NCBI GenBank assembly: GCA_026993785.1
Contig: JALWRZ010000010.1
Location: 337,199 to 401,198, forward strand
Length of the DNA stretch: 64,000 nucleotides
Origin: DHVE2 group archaeon
GTDB taxonomy: Archaea > Thermoplasmatota > Thermoplasmata > Thermoplasmatales > Aciduliprofundaceae
Direction of reading: 5' to 3'
The notes beneath the pieces were generated by a model. That model made no database searches and was not told the DNA's origin. It was given only the letters and a program-made list of their open reading frames with translations. A program made the position numbers and the translations under genes. Positions 38,604 through 47,559 of this stretch are shown here, one piece after another. Within the stretch, counting starts at the first letter, position 1; each line of letters opens with the position of its first letter.

Positions 38604-38639
38604 CAATATCTCTAAGAAAAAAGGGAATTTAAAACCTTC

Positions 38640-38895
38640 CCCAATGGGAACCACCAGCGGGTTCCCATCCCCTCCTGCAACCAAACGATGCGATGAACCT
38701 CCGGCGGGTTCCCATACCATCCAGCATCCACACTGGGAACCACCAGCGAGTTCCTTTACCTCCTGCACTAGACCCCTCCAGCGGGTTTCTAGTACTTCCA
38801 GCAACCCTGGGAACCACCAGCGGGTTCCCATTCCCTCCTGCAACCAACCAAACACGTGGGGGTGTAGAGAGGGGGTGAAACCCCCTCCGTAGGGA
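38640..38895. repeat. Hairpin repeat array (five hairpins plus conserved tail module), copy 1
   Basis: Hairpins at 38646-38666, 38695-38712, 38735-38754, 38768-38792, 38809-38829, most with ccagc/ccggc loop core and a ycctgcaacc or yccagcaacc spacer; tail cgtgggggtgtagagagggggtgaaaccccctccgtag. Confidence 0.9.
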
Positions 38896-38928
38896 AAGTT
38901 TATAAATTCACGCTCTTTACCATTAAAT

Positions 38929-39441
38929 ATGGATGAGATTATGAAGAAGGTGGAGGCTGTTCTGTTCTCTTCTGAAAACCCCATGAGGGTTGGAGAAATC
39001 GCCGAGATAATTGGTCACCAATCTTCTGAAGTTAGCAAGGCTATGAAGAAATTGAGAATGGAATATGAGAAGAGGAAGGGGGCTATAGAAATAGCAAAGA
39101 TAGGAAACAAGTATGTTATGCAGTTGAAAGAAGAGTATCTGGAATATGGGTATCGCGTGGGTAAGAGGGAGATGAGCGATGAGGTGCTTCGCACCCTGGC
39201 TATTATAGCTTACTATCAGCCTATTACGCAGAGCAAGCTTCGGGAAATTATTGGCTCCAGAGTTTATGAATATGTGGATGAGCTAAGACACCGTGGCTTC
39301 ATTTATGGGAAGAAATCCGGAAAAACTGTGGTGTTGAGAACTACCAAAAGATTCAACGAGTATTTTGGAATAGACGCATCCAAGCCGGAAGAAGTTAAAA
39401 AATTTCTGGAAGAGAAGGCAGGAGGTGAGAAAAATGAATAA
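38929..39441 (+). CDS. scpB: Segregation and condensation protein B
   Basis: KKVEAVLFSSENPMRVGEIAEIIG, LRTLAIIAYYQPITQSKLREIIGSRVYEYVDELRHRGFI. Confidence 0.93.
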   Translation: MDEIMKKVEAVLFSSENPMRVGEIAEIIGHQSSEVSKAMKKLRMEYEKRKGAIEIAKIGNKYVMQLKEEYLEYGYRVGKREMSDEVLRTLAIIAYYQPITQSKLREIIGSRVYEYVDELRHRGFIYGKKSGKTVVLRTTKRFNEYFGIDASKPEEVKKFLEEKAGGEKNE

Positions 39442-40762
39442 GGTGCTGCTTCTTGGCTCGGGAGGTAGAGAGCATGCCATTGCCGATGCCCTGAAAAGAG
39501 GGGGCGCAAAGATTTACGCAGTGATGCCCCATAAGAATCCCGGGATTGCAAAGCTATCGCAGGATTATGTTGTGGGACCTCTTTCATTGGGCTTCGTCAG
39601 AGAGCTAGACTGGGTAAAATTCAAGAGGGTGGATTTCGCCGTTATAGGTCCAGAGGATCCCCTCATAGAAGGTATGGCAGACATGCTTGAGGATAAAGGA
39701 ATACCTGTGGTAGGTCCACGCAAAAACGCCGCGATAATAGAGGGCTCCAAGGAGTTTATGAGAGATCTTATGAAGAAGCATAGTATTGAAGGTTTTGTAG
39801 ATTATTTTGTCTTTGACTCCCCCTCCAAGGTGGAGGAGTTTCTGAAGGATTATGATAAGCCCTTTGTGGTCAAACCGGTAGGTGTGACAGGAGGCAAGGG
39901 AGTCCGTGTTATGGGTGATCATTTCAAGACCAAGGAAGAGGGAATAAAATATGCCAAGGAGGTTATAGAGAAGAAAATAGGTGGCGTCGGAAGGGTAATA
40001 ATCGAAGAAAAGATGATTGGTGAGGAATACACACTGCAGGTTTTCACAGATGGACGTGAGCTAAGCGGTATGCCCCTCGTACAGGATTTCAAGAGAGCAT
40101 ACGAGGGAGATAAGGGACCCAATACAGGGGGCATGGGTTCCTACAGCATGGAGAATCATCTTTTGCCCTTCATCACCAAGGAGGAATACACAAAGAGCAT
40201 GAAAATCTTGGAGGATATTATAGCAGCTCTTCGAAGAGAGGGAAGGACCTACAAAGGCGTGATGTACGGACAGTTTATGCTTACGGCAGAGGGACCAAAA
40301 ATCATAGAGATTAACTGCAGATTTGGAGATCCTGAAGCTATGAACGTACTTCCAATCCTGAAAACTAATTTTGTGGACATTGCGTGGAGCATAATAGAGG
40401 GAAAACTAATCAAGGCAGAATTTATGGAAAAGGCCACCGTGGTTAAGTATGTAGTGCCCGAGGGCTATGGAACACCAAATCCCGCAAAAAACGAGGTGAT
40501 AAAGGTAAACGAGGAGCGCATAAAGAGGGAGGGGGCACTACTATACTACGCTTCTGTGGATGAAAGGGGAGGAAAAATATACACTACAACCTCCCGCTCT
40601 CTCGCGGTGGTTGGCATTGCAGATAATCTAGAAGAGGCAGAGAAAATTGCGGAAAATGCACTCCACCATGTGTCTGGAAGAGTCTACATGCGCCATGATA
40701 TAGCCAAGAAGGAGATGATAGAGGCCAAGATTAGGAAGATGAAAGAGCTCAGGGGGAGCTAA
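39434..40762 (+). CDS. purD: Phosphoribosylamine--glycine ligase
   Basis: MNKVLLLGSGGREHAIADAL, VGVTGGKGVRV, GPNTGGMGSYS, INCRFGDPEAMNVLP. Confidence 0.97.
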   Translation: MNKVLLLGSGGREHAIADALKRGGAKIYAVMPHKNPGIAKLSQDYVVGPLSLGFVRELDWVKFKRVDFAVIGPEDPLIEGMADMLEDKGIPVVGPRKNAAIIEGSKEFMRDLMKKHSIEGFVDYFVFDSPSKVEEFLKDYDKPFVVKPVGVTGGKGVRVMGDHFKTKEEGIKYAKEVIEKKIGGVGRVIIEEKMIGEEYTLQVFTDGRELSGMPLVQDFKRAYEGDKGPNTGGMGSYSMENHLLPFITKEEYTKSMKILEDIIAALRREGRTYKGVMYGQFMLTAEGPKIIEINCRFGDPEAMNVLPILKTNFVDIAWSIIEGKLIKAEFMEKATVVKYVVPEGYGTPNPAKNEVIKVNEERIKREGALLYYASVDERGGKIYTTTSRSLAVVGIADNLEEAEKIAENALHHVSGRVYMRHDIAKKEMIEAKIRKMKELRGS

Positions 40763-41345
40763 GCATTTCATATATCTCTATCAATTTTTTAATAGGGTCT
40801 CGAGAATAATCCACCCGTATATCCAGGAGCTTATCATCCGGCTCATTTCTTCCAACTATAAGGATGGCGGCACTTCTATCGCCTCGTGAATCTCCACCTA
40901 CCTCATGGGCTTCTTGAAGAGCCTGAATAATTCTTTCTTGGATTTCTCCGTGAAATTCTGAAAATTCGCATAGAGCATCCACCACCTTTTCCGATATCAA
41001 AAGATTGCCCAGGCAAACCTTGTTTTTTAGGGCTATATGCTTCTTGGCATTCCAGGTTCTCTCTCCTGTAAATGCGGCAGCGTTCCCAAATCTATCGAGA
41101 ACGGCAACTTGTCTGAGCTCTTTCCCCGGATCCTTTGAAAGAGCCATTTCAAGAGCTTCAGAAGCGGTATGTTCTTTGAGAAGCTCTAAAACAATAGGAC
41201 CAAGATTGGTATTTGTATGCCCCTGCGTAACAACTCCTCCTCTCTTGTAAATAGCCCAAGGAACACGAGAGCCTACAGCTATGCTACCACTAACCACCCC
41301 GATTCCTATTATTTCTCCTTCCTTAATTATTATGCTATAGGTCAT
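40749..41345 (-). CDS. DUF1028 family protein (putative Ntn-hydrolase-like)
   Basis: IGIGVVSGSIAVGSRVPWA, GNAAAFTGERTWNAKKHIALKNKVCLGNLL, EVGGDSRGDRSAAILIV. Confidence 0.88.
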   Translation of the reverse strand: MTYSIIIKEGEIIGIGVVSGSIAVGSRVPWAIYKRGGVVTQGHTNTNLGPIVLELLKEHTASEALEMALSKDPGKELRQVAVLDRFGNAAAFTGERTWNAKKHIALKNKVCLGNLLISEKVVDALCEFSEFHGEIQERIIQALQEAHEVGGDSRGDRSAAILIVGRNEPDDKLLDIRVDYSRDPIKKLIEIYEMLSSP

Positions 41346-41346
41346 A

Positions 41347-41916
41347 CTATCTCCTTATCTCATAGGTTATTTCACCCAGTTTTAGCTCCTTTATTTCCTC
41401 CTCGCTCAGTTTTCTTCTCTTAACCCTATCGCTTATTATGGCACTGTTTCCAAGGGGATCCTTAAGGATGAGTGTGGCTTTCATTCTTCCATGCCTTATA
41501 TATCCGATTTTTCTAAGCACTTCATTTATGCGCTCTCTCAGCTCAGGAGTGTTGTGCATCAATTGCACAAGCACATCCACTATTCGGTTCAGCACACCTT
41601 CAATCGTGGTGATAAACGCCTCGGAAAGAGGGCCAGGCTCAATCTTCGCGCCAATCTCAGGAATCTCAATGGTTCCCGAGGTGGATCTTACCACCTTTAT
41701 ATTCAAATCCCGCACATCTTCTATTTTTAGCTCATAGCTCATTGGCTCATGGACATCAAGCATCATAACATCGGCATGCCTGTATCCACAGTTTTTGCAT
41801 ATTATTGTGGTTTGAAGACATTTTCCAAAGTAGGGTAACTCGAGCTCTTCAGCTCTGTAAACAAGAGTTCTCTTTCCGCATACAGGGCAGGGAGCATCTA
41901 ACACTGTTTCAACCAT
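41347..41916 (-). CDS. ZPR1-type zinc finger protein
   Basis: CPVCGKRTLVYRAEELELPYFGKCLQTTIICKNCGYRHADVMML. Confidence 0.92.
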   Translation of the reverse strand: MVETVLDAPCPVCGKRTLVYRAEELELPYFGKCLQTTIICKNCGYRHADVMMLDVHEPMSYELKIEDVRDLNIKVVRSTSGTIEIPEIGAKIEPGPLSEAFITTIEGVLNRIVDVLVQLMHNTPELRERINEVLRKIGYIRHGRMKATLILKDPLGNSAIISDRVKRRKLSEEEIKELKLGEITYEIRR

Positions 41917-42911
41917 TGCTGCAGTTCACCTCTGATGACATAGCTCGTATCTCTCATCTCTTCAACATTTCTTGCACCGGTTAGGAAAATTGCTATTTTC
42001 AATTCTCTTATTATCTCCTCCAGCCTCTTTATAACAGCCTCTGCAGAGTTGAGAGCTGCGGGGAGTACCTCACGAGCAATACCCACCACTCTGGCTCCAA
42101 GTGCCAGAGCTTTTGCGGCATCCAAACCATTTCTTATACCACCGCTGCCTATGAGCGGAATATCTAGATCTTTTAGGATTATGAGAACATAGGGGGAGGG
42201 TAATCCCCAATCCCAGAATATCTCCCCTGCTTTACCACCTCTATAATACTCCACAGCAGCAAAGCTCGTGCCACTTACACCGCTTACATCTATAGCCTTA
42301 AATCCTGCATCTTTGAAGAACTCCCCAGCTTTTCTGCTTATACCTGCACCTGTCTCCTTGGCTATCAGGGGAAATTTATGAGCGAGTTCCTTCAGTATTT
42401 CCCTGAGATTCCCAACCTTTGTATCCCCCTCCGGCTGTATGGCCTCCTGAAGATAGTTGAAATGTATCTCAAGGGCATGGGCATCTACCATCTCCATAGC
42501 TCTCCGTATCTCCTCTTCTCCATAGCCCAGGGCAAGCTGAGGCGCACCTATGTTGCCCAATCTCAGGGGCACATCGTAATTCTTAATCACTGCATATGTG
42601 TCCTCTAATTCTCTTTTTTCAATCGCCGCCCTCTGGGAACCTACGGCCATACCTATACCAAGAGCTTCGCATGCTCGCGCAATGCTCTCGTTTATCTTTC
42701 TGGCTATTCGATGACCTCCAGTCATAGCGTCCACAATTATAGGCGCATTCAGCTTCTTTCCAAGAAACTCAACTTCTAGGGAGATATCATCTAAATCTAC
42801 GGCAGGTATAGTCTCGTGCTTCAGAATCACATCGTCCCAGTAATTATAATGGGATGCCACATCTTTTTCTATGCAGATTTTTATATGCTCCAATTTTCTA
42901 TTTTCTATCAT
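41898..42911 (-). CDS. fni: Isopentenyl-diphosphate delta-isomerase, type 2
   Basis: KLEHIKICIEKDV, PIIVDAMTGGH, GMAVGSQRAAIE, LIGSGGIRNGLDAAKALALGARVVGIAR. Confidence 0.95.
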   Translation of the reverse strand: MIENRKLEHIKICIEKDVASHYNYWDDVILKHETIPAVDLDDISLEVEFLGKKLNAPIIVDAMTGGHRIARKINESIARACEALGIGMAVGSQRAAIEKRELEDTYAVIKNYDVPLRLGNIGAPQLALGYGEEEIRRAMEMVDAHALEIHFNYLQEAIQPEGDTKVGNLREILKELAHKFPLIAKETGAGISRKAGEFFKDAGFKAIDVSGVSGTSFAAVEYYRGGKAGEIFWDWGLPSPYVLIILKDLDIPLIGSGGIRNGLDAAKALALGARVVGIAREVLPAALNSAEAVIKRLEEIIRELKIAIFLTGARNVEEMRDTSYVIRGELQQWLKQC

Positions 42912-43642
42912 TTCACCACCGTCCCTACAGTTTTCTCTCCTTCAATAATGCTCCTAATCCTTTCTGGGTGGAACCCATTTAGAACATAAACTTTGCTGTA
43001 ATTGGCAATTTCCCTCATCACCCTTATTTTATAGGCTATGCCCCCAGTTACATCCTTCACCTTTATCGCTGTTTCTGGCTCCACATCCCTTTCAAGAACC
43101 TCTATAAGTTTGGCATCCTTCTCTTCGGGGTCCCTATCGTATATTCCATCCACATCGGTGAGAAATATAGTGAATTGAGGTCTAAATTCTCGGGCCAGGT
43201 GCAGCATCATATAGTCTCCAGAGCATATATCTATCCCCTGCTCTCTGTGAAGGATTATATCTCCAAAAGTAAGGGGTACAAAGCCAAGATTTACAGCATA
43301 GTGAAAGATCTCCAAATTGGGAGAATTACCCATAACGAATAGGGAATGCGGAGGAACAGAAATCGCAGGTATATCCTCTTCCAAGAGTATATTCAGTATC
43401 TTCAAATTTAGCTCCTGCATATCCACCCCTATTCTAGCAAAACCAATGCGTTTCCACTCCTCAAATCCTTCGCGGATCCTATATTCCTGAGCAAGAATAT
43501 GGCCGTATGAACCACCACCATGCACAAGGATCAAATCCCTCTTAGGCAAATATTTGACTATTTTTCTTACTCCCTCTTCCCGAAATTCTTTGTATTTCCT
43601 CTTATCTGAGATTACGCTTCCTCCAAGCTTTATGAGAATCAT
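42908..43642 (-). CDS. Isopentenyl phosphate kinase
   Basis: MILIKLGGSVISDKRKYKEFR, LILVHGGGSYGHILAQEY, DVDGIYDRDPE, DVTGGIAYKIRVM; adjacent to fni. Confidence 0.93.
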   Translation of the reverse strand: MILIKLGGSVISDKRKYKEFREEGVRKIVKYLPKRDLILVHGGGSYGHILAQEYRIREGFEEWKRIGFARIGVDMQELNLKILNILLEEDIPAISVPPHSLFVMGNSPNLEIFHYAVNLGFVPLTFGDIILHREQGIDICSGDYMMLHLAREFRPQFTIFLTDVDGIYDRDPEEKDAKLIEVLERDVEPETAIKVKDVTGGIAYKIRVMREIANYSKVYVLNGFHPERIRSIIEGEKTVGTVVK

Positions 43643-43665
43643 CTGGAAAATGATGGCAATCCCAG

Positions 43666-45138
43666 TTATATATTTTTTCTCTCCTGGAACACTGGGGTAT
43701 TGCGAAGCCACTCAACATCGCTAATATAGAGATCCCTAATATCCTTCAGACCCAGGGTGATCATGGCAAGCCTCTCGAGGCCGAGTCCCCAGGCAAGAAC
43801 TGGATATTCGATACCTAGAGGCTCCGTCACCTCCGGTCGAAATATACCTGCACCTCCTAACTCCAACCATTCGCCGTTGTAGTATACCTCCACCTCCAAA
43901 CTGGGCTCAGTGTATGGGAAATATGAAGGTCTAAATCTTATGGTGGGAAAGCCCATCAGAGAATAGAATTTTTTAAGGATGCCTAATAACATGCGGAAAT
44001 TGGAATCCTCGTCCATGTAAATCCCTTCAATTTGAGTGAATTCTGGAAGATGCGTGGAATCCATGTTCTCTCTTCGGAACACACGACCTATGGAGAACAT
44101 CCTTACCGGGGGCTTCCGATGCTCATATAAATAGCGAATTGAGTTGACCGTAGTATGGGTTCTAAGCATAGCTCTCTCTGCCACCTCTCGGCTCCACTTA
44201 TACTGCCATCCTCGAGATATTCCTCCACCGTTCTCATGCATATCTTTGACTCTCATCATATATTCCTCATCCTCAATCTCCAATCTCTCCGGTTTCTTTA
44301 GATAGAATGTATCCTGTAATTCCCTCGCTGGATGGTCCTGGGGTATGAAAAGAGCATCCATGTCCCAGAATGTGCTTACCACATAATCCCCCTGCACCTC
44401 CTCGAACCCCATCATCTGAAATATTTTTCTTATCTTCTCAATAATCCTGGTGAGTGGATGAATTTTCCCTCCATACACCTTGGGTGCAAATAAACTTACA
44501 TCGTATCTCTTTAGCTCATAATCCCTCCATTTTCCACTTTTGAGAAGCTCTGGGGTAAGCTGGGTAATCTCTTCCTTGAGCTCTATGCCCTCCTTCAAGA
44601 TTTTCTCTCCCAGAGAAGTAAGCATTACGTATCTTCTAACCCTTTCTTTTTTAGCAATTAAACCCTTTCTTTTCAAGAGATCCTGAAGAATTTCTCTATC
44701 CACTTCCTTTTCATCCACGCATCTCTCTTTAAGCATCTCAAGAACCCTTTCCTTCTCTCTTATCTTCGCTTCTACATCCACAAATTTTAGCCTGCCCCTC
44801 TCAATGGGAATGCCCATCTTTTTGAGGTGTCCAACACCTCGGCTAACAACATCCTTGGGAAGGATCTGCGATAGCTCCCCTATATCTATTTCTCCCTTCT
44901 CCTTTAAGATGTCAAAAACTCTTCTCTCAGGAAGAACCTCATCTCTATTCAGACAATATTTGACCTCCAATTTCTCCTCCACCTTAACTAAACCTTTCAC
45001 TCGAAGCCAAGAAACTCCGTTCATAACCTTAACAAGCTCATCAAAGCCTCCAAGATTCATTATTTCCTCCACACTCAATTTTTTACCTGCATCACCGAGA
45101 ATCAGAAGTATCTTCTTCTCTATGTTGCTAAGCTCCAT
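43666..45138 (-). CDS. pheS: Phenylalanyl-tRNA synthetase alpha subunit
   Basis: GGKIHPLTRIIEKIRKIFQMMGFEEV, MDALFIPQDHPARELQDTFYL, LRTHTTVNSIRYLY, AWGLGLERLAM; start at MELSNIEKKILLILG. Confidence 0.95.
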   Translation of the reverse strand: MELSNIEKKILLILGDAGKKLSVEEIMNLGGFDELVKVMNGVSWLRVKGLVKVEEKLEVKYCLNRDEVLPERRVFDILKEKGEIDIGELSQILPKDVVSRGVGHLKKMGIPIERGRLKFVDVEAKIREKERVLEMLKERCVDEKEVDREILQDLLKRKGLIAKKERVRRYVMLTSLGEKILKEGIELKEEITQLTPELLKSGKWRDYELKRYDVSLFAPKVYGGKIHPLTRIIEKIRKIFQMMGFEEVQGDYVVSTFWDMDALFIPQDHPARELQDTFYLKKPERLEIEDEEYMMRVKDMHENGGGISRGWQYKWSREVAERAMLRTHTTVNSIRYLYEHRKPPVRMFSIGRVFRRENMDSTHLPEFTQIEGIYMDEDSNFRMLLGILKKFYSLMGFPTIRFRPSYFPYTEPSLEVEVYYNGEWLELGGAGIFRPEVTEPLGIEYPVLAWGLGLERLAMITLGLKDIRDLYISDVEWLRNTPVFQERKNI

Positions 45139-45174
45139 AAATGTGGATATCCGCCCGCTTTTTAAAACTTTCCC

Positions 45175-45262
45175 CACTAGACACCTCCAGCGGGTTTCTA
45201 GTACTTCCAGCAACCAACAAAAATCGTGGGGGTTTAGAAAGGGGGCGTAGCCCCCTTCGTAG
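45175..45262. repeat. Hairpin repeat element (one hairpin plus conserved tail module), copy 2
   Basis: ctagacacctccagcgggtttctagtacttccagcaacc (45177-45215) matches 38768-38806 with one mismatch; tail cgtgggggtttagaaagggggcgtagcccccttcgtag. Confidence 0.9.
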
Positions 45263-45293
45263 AAATAATTAAATTGGAGATGCATTTCACTTT

Positions 45294-45941
45294 ATGGAAA
45301 TTTGCAGGGGTTCAAGATGTCTGAAAGTTGAGCTAATTGCCTATTCTTTGCCCAAGGAGGGTGATGTGGACAAACTTGTGGCGGAAAGTGGGGCCATATC
45401 CCATGCTCCTGAATTCAGGGAGCTTGATGAGAAGAGGGTAAGACACCTTATAGAGTTGCTGCGAAAGCTGGGCCATGAGAGTGTATTCGAGCATGCATGC
45501 TTTACCTTCCGTGTTGAGGGCATATCACGGGTTTGCACGCACCAGCTTGTTAGGCATAGATTAGCGAGTTATACCCAGCAGAGTCAGAGATATGTAAAGC
45601 TTAAAAATCCAAAGTTCATCGTGCCCGAGGCTATATTTGGCAGCCAATTTGAGGAGGAATATATGGAGCTCCTGGAAAAGGCATCAGAGCTGTATCGCAG
45701 AATGGTTGAGGGTGGCATCCGAAAAGAAGATGCGCGATTTATACTTCCCCAGGGTGTTGAGACAAAGATAATAATAACCATGAACGGCCGTGAGCTGCGC
45801 CATTTCTTTAGCCTTAGATGCGAGAAGGATGCCCAGTGGGAGATAAGAAATCTTGCCAAAGCTATGCTCAAACAGGCCTATGAAGTTGCCCCGATTCTTT
45901 TTGAGGATCTCTACAAGAAATATATTGAAAATTACCCATAG
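45294..45941 (+). CDS. thyX: FAD-dependent thymidylate synthase
   Basis: RHRLASYTQQSQRY ThyX motif; FEHACFTFRVEGISRVCTHQLVRHR. Confidence 0.96.
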   Translation: MEICRGSRCLKVELIAYSLPKEGDVDKLVAESGAISHAPEFRELDEKRVRHLIELLRKLGHESVFEHACFTFRVEGISRVCTHQLVRHRLASYTQQSQRYVKLKNPKFIVPEAIFGSQFEEEYMELLEKASELYRRMVEGGIRKEDARFILPQGVETKIIITMNGRELRHFFSLRCEKDAQWEIRNLAKAMLKQAYEVAPILFEDLYKKYIENYP

Positions 45942-45986
45942 CTGTCCAGTAATTATAAAATAGGGAAACTCCATGGCCTGCATAAG

Positions 45987-46829
45987 GTGATGGTAATGGT
46001 GACCAAGGAAGATATTAAAAAAGGCGAGGAAATGCGCCAGAGGCTCTTGCAGGCCAAAGAAGTGGAGAAGAGAATAGCGGAAAAAATGAGAAAAATTAAG
46101 CATAAGCTTATGGTATTGAGTGGAAAGGGAGGGGTTGGAAAAACTACAGTGGCGGTGAATCTCGCGGTAACTCTGGCGCTGAAGGGCCATAAGGTAGGTT
46201 TACTGGACGCAGATATTCATGGTCCCAATGTGCCCAAGATGCTTGGAGTTCAAAACGCAAAGCTTGAAGTTAATGAAAGAAATATGATTGTTCCGGTTGA
46301 ACCTGTACCAAATCTCAAGGTGATATCTATTCAGATGGCCTTGCCCCAGGATGACCTTCCAGTAATCTGGAGAGGCCCCCTGAAGCATAAAGCTATTCAG
46401 CAGCTCCTTGATGAGGTAGAATGGGGAGACTTGGAGTTCTTCATAATCGATATGCCCCCTGGCACAGGAGATGAATCCCTGAGTGTTGCCCAACTTATTC
46501 CTGACCTTGATGGCGTTCTTATTGTGGTGACTCCTCAGGAAGTGGCACTTTTAGACGCTACTAAAGCCATAAACTTCACAAGGCAGCTACAGAAGAAAGT
46601 CGTGGGAATAGTGGAAAATATGAGTGGAGAGATCTTCGGCAGAGGCGGTGGAAAGAAAGCTGCGGAGAAATACAATGTTCCGTATCTTGGAAGTATACCC
46701 ATGGACGCAAATATAGTGAAATGCGGCGATGCCGGCGAACCTTTTGTTATGAAGTATCCAGAGTCAGAGGCGGCAAAGGCCTTCGAGGAAGTGGTCAGCA
46801 ATCTCCTCAAGGTTCTGGGTGAGAGCTGA
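45987..46829 (+). CDS. Mrp/NBP35-family Fe-S carrier P-loop ATPase
   Basis: KLMVLSGKGGVGKTTVAVNLAVTLALKGHKVGLLDADIHGPNVPKMLG, IIDMPPGTGDESL. Confidence 0.95.
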   Translation: MMVMVTKEDIKKGEEMRQRLLQAKEVEKRIAEKMRKIKHKLMVLSGKGGVGKTTVAVNLAVTLALKGHKVGLLDADIHGPNVPKMLGVQNAKLEVNERNMIVPVEPVPNLKVISIQMALPQDDLPVIWRGPLKHKAIQQLLDEVEWGDLEFFIIDMPPGTGDESLSVAQLIPDLDGVLIVVTPQEVALLDATKAINFTRQLQKKVVGIVENMSGEIFGRGGGKKAAEKYNVPYLGSIPMDANIVKCGDAGEPFVMKYPESEAAKAFEEVVSNLLKVLGES

Positions 46830-46869
46830 GCCTTCGAAAATGTTAAATATGGCTGATATATACACCCCC

Positions 46870-46993
46870 TGGTGACGGCCATAGCGGCGGGGAAACACCC
46901 GGTCTCATCCCGAACCCGGCAGTTAAGCCCGTCCGCGTACCGTGTGCGTACTGGGATGCGCGAGCTCCCGGGAAGCACGGTTCGCTGTCACCA
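46870..46993 (+). rRNA. rrf: 5S ribosomal RNA
   Basis: tggtgacggccatagcggcggggaaacacccggtctcatcccgaacccggcagttaagcccgtccgcg...; terminal helix tggtgac/gtcacca; TATA-like element upstream. Confidence 0.97.
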
Positions 46994-46996
46994 CCC

Positions 46997-47491
46997 TTAA
47001 TTTATTCCTTCGTGGGAGAGCTCCTCTATTATTCTTTTTGCCCTGTGATCTCTCGGATTTTTCAGTGCATATTCTTTTGCTAGGGAAAGAATCTCCGCCT
47101 TTTCACCCACCATGGAAATCAGGTGTGTCATAAGCTCTAAGGAGAGAGATCCACCTATCTTCCTGTGAATTTTCTTGAGAATTTCATATTTTGTCTCTGG
47201 ATCTACATCGCTCATCATAGCAGGAATAAATGCACCATGTTCTTCCTCACCAAGATTTAGCTCCAAGTCTTTATCGATATACTCCCACATCCTCTCCCTT
47301 TTACCTTCGCGATATAGCACATAGGCCATGGCACCTAGAAATTCTGGATCACTATCGTCTTGCCACTCTTGAAGGCATTTCTTAAGCTGAAAATAATCTT
47401 CGCTGCTCATCCTTTTCTCGGATTCAATGTAGCTATTCAGGATGTGAGAAACGCAGTCCTGTGGTTTTCTCCTTTTTCTCCACCCAAGCAT
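46997..47491 (-). CDS. Hypothetical acidic helical protein
   Basis: Helical, charged 164 aa ORF filling the gap after 5S; no family recognised. Confidence 0.65.
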   Translation of the reverse strand: MLGWRKRRKPQDCVSHILNSYIESEKRMSSEDYFQLKKCLQEWQDDSDPEFLGAMAYVLYREGKRERMWEYIDKDLELNLGEEEHGAFIPAMMSDVDPETKYEILKKIHRKIGGSLSLELMTHLISMVGEKAEILSLAKEYALKNPRDHRAKRIIEELSHEGIN

Positions 47492-47559
47492 AGGAAAATT
47501 AATGTTATATGTTTATTTAACCTCTTTGGTATTAAAAAAGTAGAGAGGAATTGGTAAAG

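Noticed and set aside
38603-38984. N-terminal extension of the DUF72 ORF (…WLQEGMGTRWWFPGLLEVLETRW…)
   Set aside because: It is translation of the hairpin repeat; the DUF72 domain starts at MIHIGTCGF.
45138-45285. N-terminal extension of the pheS ORF (…WLLEVLETRWRCLVGK…)
   Set aside because: Translation of repeat copy 2; the protein family starts at MELSNIEKK. The shared LLEVLETRW peptide is a repeat artefact, not protein homology.
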